Of a DNA stretch of 64,000 nucleotides, positions 33,418-44,274 are shown piece by piece. Position numbers and translations under genes: made by a program. A model generated the notes under the pieces. It was not told where the DNA came from. It saw only the letters and a program-made list of their open reading frames with translations, and searched no databases. Location of the stretch: NCBI RefSeq assembly GCF_039555335.1, contig NC_092640.1:41088295-41152294 (forward strand). The letters run 5' to 3'. Every line of letters begins with the position of its first letter. Position 1 is the stretch's first letter. The DNA is from Amphiura filiformis (taxonomy: Eukaryota > Echinodermata > Ophiuroidea > Amphilepidida > Amphiuridae).

Positions 33418-35520
33418 ATACCCGCATGCGAAGCATGAAGCATGAACGGGTATATTGCCATTCTATGGTTTCTTCTCCTTCTTCTCCTTTTCCTCCTCCA
33501 TCAAACACATCATTCTGTCAAGGCTAGCGCTAAAACTACAAGGGCCCCAGGGCCCATATGTGGTACACTTATGGGGCCTACCCCGTAGATTTATCCTTTG
33601 CACATCTTGGCCCCAGAGGTCAAAGGTCACCGGCCCCAGGGGCCCAAATGTGAAAATACAAAGTATGCTGTTTCTCATCAAAAGAAGCAGCCTCCGGGCC
33701 CTTAGTTGGTACACTGATAGCTCCAGGGGTACTCTATATATACAAGTATACATGAACCCCATATGTCATATATTATGGGCCCCAGGGCCCCAAATGTTAA
33801 AATAAGGGGCAACAGATTGACAAAGCTAGCGCTAAAACTACAAGGGCCCCAGGGCCCATATGTGGTACACTTATGGGCCTTACCCCGTAGATTTATCTTT
33901 TGCACATCTTGGCACCAGAGGTCAAAGGTCACGGGCCCCAGGGGCCAAATGTATAATACAAAGCATGTTGTTTCTCATCAAATGAAGCAGCTTCATGCCC
34001 CTGAGTTAGTACACTGATAGCTCCAGGGTACTCTATATATATATATATATATATATATAGTATACATGAGCCCCATATGTCATATATTATGGGCCCCAGG
34101 GCCCCAAATGTTAAAATAAGGGCAACAGATTGACAAAGCTAGCGTTAAAACTACAAGGGCCCTAGGGCCCATATGTGGTACACTTATGGGCCCTACCCCG
34201 TAGATTTATCTTTTGCACATCTTGGCCCCAGAGGTCAAAGGTCACGGGCCCCAGGGGCCCAAATGTAAAAATACAAAGCATGCTGTTTCTCATCAAATGA
34301 AGCAGCCTCAGGGCCCAGAGTTAGTACACTGATAGCTCCAGGGGTATATATACAAGTATACATGCGCCCCATATGTCATATATTATGGGCCCCAGGGCCC
34401 CAAATGTTAAATTAAGGGGCAACAGATTGACAAGGCTAGCTACATGTATAAAACTACAAGGACACTAGGGCTCATATGTGGCACATGTATGGGCCCTAAG
34501 TTGTAAATGTGCCTTTTGCCCATTTTGGCCCCAGATGGTTTAGGCTAGGGGTCTCAGAGGCCCAAATGTTAAAACAAAGGGCCGGTCGTTTCTCAGCAAA
34601 TAAAGTAGCTACAGGGTTTAGATTTGGTACACTAATAGGTCTTCAGCATTATATTGTTATATGTATACATGAAACGTTAGATGACAGAAACGTTAAGGCT
34701 GTTCCAGTTAAATTACATACCCATTGGATGTTCTATTTAATTTACATACTCCCTCTGAACTGGCCACAAAATAGGCTGTTCCATTTAATTTACATACTCC
34801 CTCTGAAATGGCTGTTCCATTTAATTTACATACTACTTCTGGAATAGCTTTCCCTTAATCAAATTGCATATTGTGAATTTCAATAGCGTATTAGGCCTAT
34901 AATAATTATAGATGATGATATAAATTGGAAATACCATGTGTGAAGCGTTAAGGCTGTTCCATTCAAATAACATACCTTTGGCTGTTCCATTTAATTTACA
35001 TACTCCCTCTGAAATGATCCCAAAATAGCTGTTCCATTTAATTTACATACTCCCTCTGAAATGGCTGTTCCATTTAATTTACATACTACTTATGGAATAG
35101 CTTTCCCTTAATCAAATTGCATATTGTGAATTTCAATAGCGTATTAGGCCTATAATAATTATAGATGATGATAATTGGAAATACCATGTGTGAAGCGTTA
35201 AGGCTGTTCCATTCAAATAACATACCTTTGGCTGTTCCATTTAATTTACATACTCCCTCTGAAATGATCCCAAAATAGCTGTTCCATTTAATTTACATAC
35301 TCCCTCTGAAATGGATGTTCCATTTAATTTACATACTCCCTCTGGAATAGCTTTCCCCTAATCAAATTGCATATTGTGAATCTCAATCTATCAAATTGCA
35401 TAGCTTCACTGTGAATTAGAGAGACTGACAACAGCAAAGTCCTCAGCAAATAAGGACTGTAAGTTTGTGTAAACCGATAACATGCGGGTATAGCCGTATT
35501 TGTGTACAAATATATAGCCT
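33418..35520. repeat. ~2.1-kb composite tandem-repeat insertion in the LINE
   Basis: Splits the LINE frame between SPPSIVTRN (ending 35522) and NIVVANDLVSFKEL (starting near 33417). Outer words TACCCGCATG and CATGCGGGTA form a short inverted repeat. Inside are about 3.3 copies of a roughly 305-base unit at 33520-34480 (GCTAGCGCTAAAACTACAAG, GGGCCCCAGGGCCC, AGAGGTCAAAGGTCACGGG), then duplicated roughly 246-base units at 34690-35400 built on GGCTGTTCCATTTAATTTAC and ATACTCCCTCTGAAATGG. The class is unknown. The border on the 35.5-kb side is uncertain by tens of bases. Confidence 0.7.
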
Positions 35521-37089
35521 TCTAGTTTCTAGTTACAATACTTGGTGGTGAAACGATAGTATTACTGTCGATGTTGCCACGTATTTTTGCAACTTTGTCA
35601 GTAAAGAATTGTGCAAATTTGTTGCACAACTCATCAGGAGTATCAAAAGTTGGTAAAGCTCTACTGTTCTTATTAAGTAACACACCTAATGTTTTAAAAG
35701 TGTCTTTTACACTAGCATTGTACAACACATCTTTATAGTGGTTTTCTTTAGCCTTTTCAATAAGAGAGATAACCTTTTCATGTTGAACCATATAAGAATC
35801 TCTGTTTACAGTGAGGCGGTTCTTTCTCCATTTTCTCTCCAATCTACGCTGTTCTCGCTTTTCAGCCCTAATCTCATCGTTATACCACTTTGCTTGAGGA
35901 CGAATAGTGCGAGTTCTGGTAGATTGAGGAGCATGGGTGTCAAGAACAGTTCTCGAAACCTCATTGAAATGTTCAAGAAGAATGTTAACATCAGATGTAG
36001 CTGGAGTAGAAGCCAGTCTATCAGTTAGATCTCCTACAAATACGCTAGAGTCCAGATTACGGTAATTCCGCATGGTACATGTAGCTTTCATGGGTGGTGA
36101 CTTACGTTGTTGGACTACACAGCTTATCATCTTGTGGTCAGAACCAAAATAAAGACCAACATCACAAGTTCTAAGGAAATCCTCGTTTTCACGAGTTATT
36201 ATAAGATCGATTAAGGATATGTGGGTAGCCTCAGTGACATGTTGGTTAAGTCCAAAAGAGGATAAAATAACTTGAAAACGAGCAACCTCGGATCTATGAG
36301 GCTCATTCATGTGGAAATTAAAATCACCCAACATGATAAGTTTACCAGTCAACAAAGAGACCTCCTGGAGGAAATCCTCAAACTCCTCCAAGAACCAATT
36401 GAGAGTAAAACCATTTGTTTTGGTTGGGTGGGGACGGTATATGATAATGTAGTGAACACCATTATTTGGATCTAAAATACTGGCATGTTCAAAGGTAACT
36501 GTCTTAGCATTAAGCGGGTGTAAACGAAACGCAAGTTGAGCCTTACTAAGAACTCCAATACCACCATGATTACTGGTACCACGTGGGATGTTCAAAAAGG
36601 TATACCCATTTGGCTTCAATTCGCCAATGACAACTGGGTCATCGGTTGCTAACCATGTTTCAACTAAGAAGATAGCATCTACATCGTGTTCACTGATGTA
36701 GTCGTTACATGTTGTTGTTTTATTTCGAATTGATCTCGAATTCCAAAGTCTTATGTTCATTAATGGTTCACGATTTATATGGGGTGTAATGAGGGTACGG
36801 TTGGGTCTATCAGTACGAACGGGTTTTATGTGCAGATCATGTTTCCTTTCTGAAGAGATGTGAACAGGTATACTGTGGTTTACCAAATCATCCATTAGGG
36901 AATTAATTGAGATCAGCCATGGTTTTCGTCGGCCACCTCTTTTTCCCCGTGGTTTTGCATTGAATGAGTTATTAATTCCAAGGGAGGTAATTGTTCTCCT
37001 CTGTGGGTAACCGGGGTAATGATTGGTTGGTTGAGTTGTTGTAGGTGTTCAATGTAGTTAGCTGTTCAGAACTGTAAACTAATTTAGGT

Positions 37090-38096
37090 TTGACTTGTTA
37101 CCTAGCTGGGGGGTTTTCAACCCCCCGAGCTAGGTACTGTTTTGCTATCCGATTCTTCTTTCTTTCTTCTTCTTCTTCTTCTTCTGGCAACAAACTTCAA
37201 AATGCTTCTCCTCCTACATGTTACACCCTACAATTACGTAACTTGCACATATGTATCGGCTAAATCCAGTGCCCATAGGTTGCAAACAGAATTGGGATCA
37301 AAGGTCATTAAAGGGGCATTTTTGGTATATAACCAAATACCTTCAAAATGCTTCTTCTGCCATATATTACATAGCACAATGACGTCACTTACACATGTGC
37401 ATCGGCTTTACCCAGCGCCCATCACTTGCACACAAAATTGGGGTCAAAGGTCATTAAGGGGGTAAAATCTTGCAATTGCATTATCTGGACATCTGTAAGG
37501 GGTATGGGGCTTAAACTCAGTGACAACAAAGCTGACGACCAGGGGAACATTTTGCAGGCATCAGGTCAAAGGTCATACAGAGGTCAAATTTTAGAAATGC
37601 ATTTTCTGGACATCTGTAAGGGGTACGAGGTTCAAACTCGCTTACAACAAACTTAATGACCAAGGGAACATTTTGGAAATTTTGCCGGGTCAGGTCAAAG
37701 GTTATCTGGGGTCAAACCTTTTAATTTTATTTTCTGGACATCTGTAAGAAGTAGGCCTATGGGGCTCAAACTCAGTGACAACAAATCTCATGACCAGGGG
37801 AACATTTTGCAGGGGTCAGGTCAAAGGTCATGCAGAGGTCAAATTTTAGAAATGCATTCCGGGTCCGGGGCTTAATGCCAAGGGGAACATTTTGGAACAC
37901 TTTGCAGGGGTCAGATCAAAGGTCACCTGGGGCCAAATCTTAGAATTTCATTATCTGGACATCTGGACATCAAACTCGGTGACAACAAACCTCATAACCA
38001 GGGGAACATTTTTGGAACATTTTCCAGGGGTCAGATACCTCCACAACACCAACACGCCCAGCTAGGTTTGTGGTCTATGACCACCATTTGCCACTA
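37090..38096 (-). repeat. ~1-kb dispersed repeat with ~125-bp subunits (copy 2, reversed)
   Basis: Same sequence as copy 1 at 14057-15075 in the opposite orientation: GAGCTAGGTACTGTTTTGCT at its 37.1-kb side, the AAAATGTTCC/CAGGGGTCAGGTCAAAGGTC subunits, and GTTTGTGGTCTATGACC then ACTAGT at its 38.09-kb side. It separates the 2A-like first frame of the LINE from its endonuclease frame. Carries several AGGTCAAAGGTCA (DR1-like) words. Confidence 0.8.
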
Positions 38097-38121
38097 GTTC
38101 ATACTTATCATCTTCAGTCTG

Positions 38122-38151
38122 GTTAGGGCCCGGGTTGGGGTTAATGTCTCC
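38122..38151 (-). other. 2A-like GDINPNPGP motif of the LINE
   Basis: Codes GDINPNPGPN in the first LINE frame at residues 73-82, after a hydrophobic N-terminus (MVLYHVLLVILLSIIN). The NPGP core and the preceding D fit the 2A consensus DxExNPGP, at which ribosomes skip a peptide bond, but the consensus E is N here. 2A-like motifs are known in APE-type LINEs of marine deuterostomes. Activity is not established. Confidence 0.65.
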
Positions 38152-38400
38152 GAATATCAGGATGTCAAGCTGAAAAGACGCAGATGTGTTACTGCTGTAA
38201 GGAATGCGGGAGCCAAGATACTTAAGTCTCTGCAGTTGTTGGTTTCCGGCATGTTGGACATGTAGGCCTACAAAATTCCATTCCAGGCCAGTGTGTAGAA
38301 AACAACGGCAAGTTGGTCCATTAATGATGGACAATAAGATGACTAGCAAGACATGATATAATACCATTGTTCAAATAGTCAGTGCTTCTCCACACATAAA

Positions 38401-38891
38401 ACAAGGTGATTAAAGTAGATGGCTTCTTATGCAACAAAGTGATCGAGATGATGGGACTTGTACAGCAAAGTATGAAGAGGTGTGAATATCAACTGGGAAC
38501 CAAAAGTCACTGTTGGATGACCATGGTTTCTATGTGATGAGAATAATACACAAACTGATGAAATACACAGTGATATCCAAAAACCGTATTTCTTCTTCAG
38601 AATTCCAAAATATTCAATTAGATGTCACAAAAAGTGTCTAGTAGAGTCCTGATGTTTAGTTTCACCACTAGTAAACACCACAAGCTTGTAGCATCAGGAA
38701 AAACCACATAATTAAACATTTATTTAAGAGCTGATGTGAAGTGCTGCCATCCAGTGGGGCGTATCAGATGAAAGCTCATATTTTTCTCATAAACATATTG
38801 AAATTTGGCGTTCCAAATCGGTATATTTCGGAAGAAATCATTAAAAAACTGCCGAATTAGTCTCAAATATGGTATACCACATTTAAAACTA
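38401..38891. other. 5' flank of the LINE, nothing recognised
   Basis: May include the LINE 5' UTR. The exact 5' end is not visible and no target duplication was found. Confidence 0.4.
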
Positions 38892-39739
38892 CAGCCTGTC
38901 TCAAAAAAAATTGTGCAAGTGAAAAGCGCCCTCTCTGGCAATTAGAAAATACCGTTGTGATATATTGCTTACATCAACGTCACGGGCGTAGTCTCAGCTC
39001 TCAAATGCCGTTTGTTCTTTTCAATTTGCTTGTTTTAATCTTGAGATATGTTTAGTTGAAGACGAATGGGTAAAATCACAATTGTGCCACTTTTAATAGG
39101 GAAGAGGGCTTTACATGTAACAGTGATAGCATCAAGATTATCAAGAGTTCCTTCGTGAAATCAAAAGAATGCATCAATTACACAATACAAAATGTTGTTG
39201 ACTGTTTTATTGTTTTATTATGATGCAGGAATGATGATTCTCTTTTCCACTTAAAAGAGATTAAAGATAAATAAATATTTCACATTCTGCTGTAAAATTA
39301 AATACATGTGCATATGTCAATGATTTTATCATGGTAAATACTGTTCTCTTATTCACTTAAGGCATGCTAAAAGACAAAAAATATTGCGCACTTATACATG
39401 TTATACGTTAATGAACGCGTATTAGCATCAAAGTGCTGATGTTGATGCGTCTAATGCATGCGCCCCGAAAGGGGAGTGCATTAGACGCATCAACATAAAC
39501 TATCATTGATTTACATGTACAGCTCTCTTCCCTAGTAAAAGTGGCACAATTGTGATTTTACCCTTTCGTTGTTAAATAAACATATCTCGAAATTGGAACA
39601 AGCAAATAGAACAGAACAAACGGCATTTGAGAGCTAAGACTGTGCTCGTGACGTTGATGTAAGCATTATATCACAATGGTGTTTTCTAATTGCCAAAGAG
39701 GGCGCTTTTCACTTGCACAATTTTTTTTGAGACAGGCTG
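38892..39739. mobile_element. TA-flanked foldback element, Tc1/mariner-type ends, ~848 bp
   Basis: Ends TA-CAGCCTGTCTCAAAAAAAAT and ATTTTTTTTGAGACAGGCTG-TA. Arms of about 230 bases pair over TTGTGCAAGTGAAAAGCGCC, CATCAACGTCACG, GCATTTGAGAGCT and AAAATCACAATTGTGCCACT. The centre has a second hairpin, GTTGATGCGTCTAATGCA with CCCCGAAAGGGG, at about 39436-39493. No transposase frame, so non-autonomous. Confidence 0.85.
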
Positions 39740-40814
39740 TATATACCGTTTTTTGATGATATCTTCGGAAATACACTGAGTTGGAACTTCTAATATTAAT
39801 ATGTTTATGAGAAAAATATAGGGCCTTTTACTTGAAATCAATATATTACATGATCATGATGATTATCATTTATAAAAACCCTGTAGACTACCAATATCAC
39901 GCTGTATAAATGTCGGTAATTCCATCAGGAATTAGTCACATTTACAAAAAAACATTTACATGTTCTTTTTGTATGAGTGCTTGAAAGGGATGACATTTTA
40001 TGTTATACGTAAGTTTTAAAGAATTTAATTTTCCAAATATATCAGGTCACCTTCCTTTAATAAAAGCAAAATTTAATTTGATTCCTACCTAGTCTTAGAG
40101 TCTAAAGTGTTAAAAAATATTGTAATTTTTATAAACGGGCTAAGGGTATCAAATCCAAGATGGCCGTCGGTTAACTATAAAATATAAACATGGTCTCACC
40201 CCCCGAACAAGAAAAGGTAGTTTGCATTGCATGGACTCAAATAACAATGCTAGATGGTATAGGATCAAGCTTACATACGGTATTACTTGGTCATCATTAT
40301 GGTATCCTTTGACCATGTTGATTTTTTAGATATATTTAAAGGGCAGATCTATTGCAAAAACAAGTTTATCTCCATTCGAAGTGAATAATTATTACATTAC
40401 AAGTTGACACTCGTTGCAAAAACGAGAAATTGTGTTTGTAAATTCTGCGTCGTACACCAATTTACGGTCCTTCCCCCCTCGAAGCAAAATTGATTTCCAT
40501 GGCAGGAGACCGGTGACGTCACAGTAAATGAAGAGTCATGTTATATACACATGAGCTCTGGATATGAGCTCTTTTGACATTCAGTCATGTGTATAATATG
40601 CGACCTTGTTCCACGAGAAATCGGGAAGGTTCGAACAGAAGGCCACTGAAATTGTTTATTTGCATAATAAATACAATATCGATATACATCACGCTCAAAT
40701 TCTAAAATTGCACGGTAAAATTGGTCTAAAATATTTTTTATTGTTTAGTCCAAACATTTCTCAAAAACTTGATATAGGCCTACATATGAATAGTAATATC
40801 ACAATTTAGTAATA
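39740..40814. other. intergenic, nothing recognised
   Basis: Unique-looking AT-rich DNA. The small frame at 40606-40809 has no domain. Confidence 0.45.
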
Positions 40815-41805
40815 CTAGCGGGATACTTGCGCTTCGCGCGGGTCCCTGCTAGATGAGTAAATGGGAGCGTTCACTATAACAGGAAGAATTACTGAACAGG
40901 TAGAATCATTGAAAAAGGTACATTTTATTTATATAAATCTGTCTCTTCTTACATTTCCTTTTTTTTTTCTTTTCAGTTTCTTCTATATGGGGCTATTTTG
41001 TTCCCATTTAAAGATTTTTTTTGCTGCTTAGCTTGTGATTTTCTATTTATTTAACCCCCGTTCCCATTATTTTTTAAATCTGTTATTTCTTACATTTCCC
41101 TTTTAGCTTCTTTTTTTTTTATTTGCTGCTTGTGATTTCCCAATTCCATGTTTTTTATTTAATTATGTTCTCATTATTTTAGCTTCTTTTTTCTTACATT
41201 TCCTGATTAGTTTCTTTCCTTCATTGTTTCGTGCCCGTTTCATTTAGTTACTTTAACCGTTGGCCTAATTACTCGTACTTCTTTTGTCATTTTAATTTAA
41301 TTTTTCTTTATAACCGCTTCATGTTGTTTATTCAACACACATTTTTCCCGTATTTATTACGTCCTCTCATAGCGTGTATGCGGACGTGTTCATCCGTTCA
41401 TAATCCCGTGACCCGTCCATGTACCTTTGTGTCCTTTATTTTCTATTTATTTTTCCTTCTTTCTATATTATCATGTCCACTGGTCTCTGGCTCGCAAGTC
41501 GCGTGGCTCTGCGCCGGTTACTCGCGCATTGGCGTAGTCCGCATTACGCACGCGGCGCTGACGCGCTGCCTACCAGCTGCAGTTTTTCATAACAAAAACC
41601 CCGTCTTTACCCATATTTTCACTGTTTTTGCAGCCAATTCTTGACCGATTTCAACCAAATAAAGTCCAGGCAATTTCCCGTTTATTCCTCGATCTCCCGT
41701 ATGAATTTGGCGACATTTTGATCGAAACTGACGGAGCCTTTTACATAAACCACATACATACATACATACATACATACACACAACATTAGCCTATTTATAG
41801 TAAGA
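40815..41805 (-). mobile_element. non-autonomous Helitron A
   Basis: Read on the minus strand it begins TCTTACTATAAATAGG (41805) and ends with CGCGAAGCGC then AAGTATCCCGCTAG (CTAG at 40815-40818) followed by T. 5'-TC, a subterminal hairpin about 7 bases before CTAG, and insertion between A and T are the Helitron hallmarks. It has no Rep/helicase frame. The Ser/Phe-rich plus-strand frame is shared by all copies at the DNA level but carries no domain. 991 bases. Confidence 0.85.
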
Positions 41806-42324
41806 CTAGCGGGATACCCCCAGACAAACAAGTATGTCTATGGGGATACCCGCGCTTCACAGTAAATGGGAGCGTTCACTATAACAGGAAGAATTATACA
41901 ACACACATCTCAGTTGCCCGTATTTATTACGTCCTCTCATAGCGTGTCTGCGGACGTGTTCATAATCCCGTGACCTGTCCATGTCCACTGGTCTCTGGCT
42001 CGCAAGTCGCGTGGCTCTGCGCCGTTTACGCGCGCATTGGCGTAGTGCGCATTACGCACGCGGCGCCGACTCGCTGCCAGCCAGCTATAATGACGCGTAG
42101 GCTGGCAACTGATTTTCATAACAAAAACCCCGTTTTTACCCATATTTTCACTGTTTTTGCAGCCAATTCTTGACCGTTTTCAACCAAATAAAGTTTAAAC
42201 ACGTTCCCGTATATTCATCTCCCGTATGAATTTGGCGACATTTGGATCGAAACTGACGGAGCCTTTATAGCGATACATACATAGATAGATACATACATAC
42301 AACATTTCCCTATTTATAGTAAGA
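41806..42324 (-). mobile_element. non-autonomous Helitron B (internally deleted), head-to-tail with A
   Basis: 5' TCTTACTATAAATAGG at 42324, preceded by A on the minus strand. 3' CTAG at 41806-41809 is immediately followed by the TC of copy A. 519 bases: it lacks the roughly 450-base segment rich in GGAAATGTAAGA that the long copies have, and its hairpin region reads GCGCTTCACAGTAAATGGG, so the hairpin is damaged. Confidence 0.8.
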
Positions 42325-42356
42325 TATAAAAAAAAAGAAGCGGCTGATTTTATCCA

Positions 42357-43291
42357 TCTTACTATAAATAGGGGAATGTTGTATGTATCTATCTATCTAT
42401 CTATCTATGTATGTATCGTGTATAAAGGCTCCGTCAGTTTCGATCCAAATGTCGCCAAATTCATACGGGAGGTCGAGGAACTTACCGAGACGGTTATGCG
42501 AAAATTTGGTTGGAAACGGGCAAGAATTGGCTGCAAAAAACAGTGAAAATATGGGTAAAACGGGGTTTTTGTTTTGAAAATCGGTTACCAGCCTACGCGT
42601 CACTGCAGCTGGCCGGCAGCGCGTCGGCGTCGCGTGCGTAATGCGCATTACGCCAATGCGCGCGTAAACGGCGCAGAGCCACACGATTTGCGAGCCAGAG
42701 ACCAGTGGACATGATAATACGGAAAGAAGAAAAATAATAAAGGACGAAAAGGAAAATGGACGGGTCACGGGATACCGGTGAACACGTCCGCAGACACGCT
42801 ATGAAAGGACGTAATAAATACGGGAAAAAGACGTGTGTTACTATAAAGAAAAATAAAATTAAAATGAGGACACAAAGATACGAGTATTAGGCCAACGGGT
42901 TAAAGTAACTAAATGAAACGGGAAAGAAACGAAGAACGAAAGAAACTAATCAGGAAATGTAAGAATGTAAATAATGAGAACAGAATTAAGTAAAAAACAT
43001 GGAAACGGGAAATCAAGCAGCAAATAAAAAAAAGATGCTAAAAGGGAAATGTAAGAAAGAACAGATTTAGAAAATAATGGGAATGGGTTAAATAAATAAA
43101 TAACATGGAAACGGAAAATCACAAGCTAAGCAGAATAAACTAAAAAAGAAAATGTAAGAAGAGACAGATTTAGATAAATAAAAATGTACTTTTTTAATGA
43201 TTCTACCTGTTCAGTAATTCTTCCTGTTAAAGTGAACGCTCCCATTTACTCATCTAGCGGGGACCCGCGCGAAGCGCGGGTATCCCGCTAG
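42357..43291 (+). mobile_element. non-autonomous Helitron C
   Basis: 5' A|TCTTACTATAAATAGG at 42357. 3' hairpin CCCGCGCGAAGCGCGGG then TATCCCG and CTAG at 43288-43291. Contains a short (ATCT)n tract, then CCGTCAGTTTCGATCC and GCGTAAACGGCGCAGAGCC in common with the other copies. 935 bases. Confidence 0.88.
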
Positions 43292-43319
43292 TCTTACTAT
43301 AAATAGGGAATGTTGTATG

Positions 43320-43354
<35 letters not shown>

Positions 43355-44274
43355 GTATGTATCGTGTATAAAGGCTCCGTCAGTTTCGATCTAAATGTCG
43401 CCAAATTCATACGGGAGATCGAGAAATATACCGAAACGGTTATGCGAAAATTTGGTTGAAAACGGTCAAGAACTGGCTGCAAAAACAGTGAAAATATGGG
43501 TAAAAACGGTGTTTTGTTATGAAAATTGGTTACCAGCCTACGCGTCACTGCAGCTGGCAGGCAGCGCGTCGACGCTGTGTGCGTAATGCGCACTACGCCA
43601 ATTCGCGCGTAAACGGCGCAGAGCCACGGGACTTGCGAGCCAGAGACTAGCCTAGCCAGAGACCAGTGGACGGGCATGATAAAAGAAGGAAAAATAAAGA
43701 ATAAAAAGGTACATGGACGGGTCCAGGGATTATGATAACGGGTAAACACGTCCGCAGACACGCTATGAGAGGACGTAATAAAAATACGAGAAAAAGATGT
43801 ATGTTTTTAAACACCATGAAGCGGTACTATAAAGAAAAATGAGATTAAAATGAGGACAAAAAAGGTACGAGTAATAGGCCAACGGGTTAAAGTAACTAAA
43901 TGAAACGGGAACGAAACAAAGAAGGAAAGGAACTAATCAGGAAATGTAAAAAAAAAATAAGCTAAAATAATAAGAACAGAATTAAATAAAAAACATGAAA
44001 ACGGGAAATAAAAAAAAAAGCTAAAAGGAAATGTAAGAAAGAACAGATTTAGAAAATAATGGGAACGGGGTTAAATAAATAAATAACATGGAAACGGGAA
44101 ATCACAAGCTAAGCAGAAGAAACTAAGAAAGAAAATGTATGAAGAGACAGATTTAGATAAATAAAATGTACCTTTTCAATGATTCTACCTGTTCTGTAAT
44201 TCTTCCTGTTATAGTGAACGCTCCTGTTTACTCATCTAGCGGGGACTCTGCGCGAAGCGCGGGTATCCCGCTAG
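43292..44274 (+). mobile_element. non-autonomous Helitron D, head-to-tail with C
   Basis: Starts TCTTACTATAAATAGG directly after the CTAG of copy C. Ends GCGCGAAGCGCGGGTATCCC then GCTAG, with T following at 44275. Its (ATCT)n tract is longer (about 8 units) than in copy C. 983 bases. Confidence 0.88.

Larger units (their letters stand above)
31474..38400 (-). mobile_element. near full-length CR1/L2-group LINE with 2A-like motif, multiply interrupted
   Basis: Minus strand, 5' to 3': a short first frame (38367-38062) with a hydrophobic N-terminus and GDINPNPGP; an APE endonuclease frame (36895-35522) with LWNSRSIRNKT, IFLVETWLA, GGIGVLSK, MLGDFNFHMN, SLIDLIITR and GSDHKMIS; then RT pieces NYRPVSSINFIGKVIE, GVPQGSVIGPKAF, YHLYADDIQLY, KTDFFIAASP and DYANALLSG, and a C-terminus with LVVPRSNR and GPKLWNNIP. 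The 3' end has GCGCTATATTAAGTGC and a short ATT tail at 31474-31490. Several frameshifts make it inactive. Insertions at 31790-31999, about 33418-35520 and about 37090-38096 split it. Without them it would be about 3.7 kb. The clade is inferred from protein style and the 3' end. Confidence 0.85.

Noticed and set aside
33418-35520. A Helitron with GCATGCGAAGCATG hairpin near its end
   Set aside because: The hairpin is suggestive, but neither 5'-TC nor CTRR followed by T could be placed at matching borders.
41231-43761. Similar Ser/Phe-rich frames in four places on both strands (VSGSQVAWLCA-like)
   Set aside because: They are the same non-coding Helitron interior in four copies. Frames differ in length between copies and no Rep/helicase motif is present.
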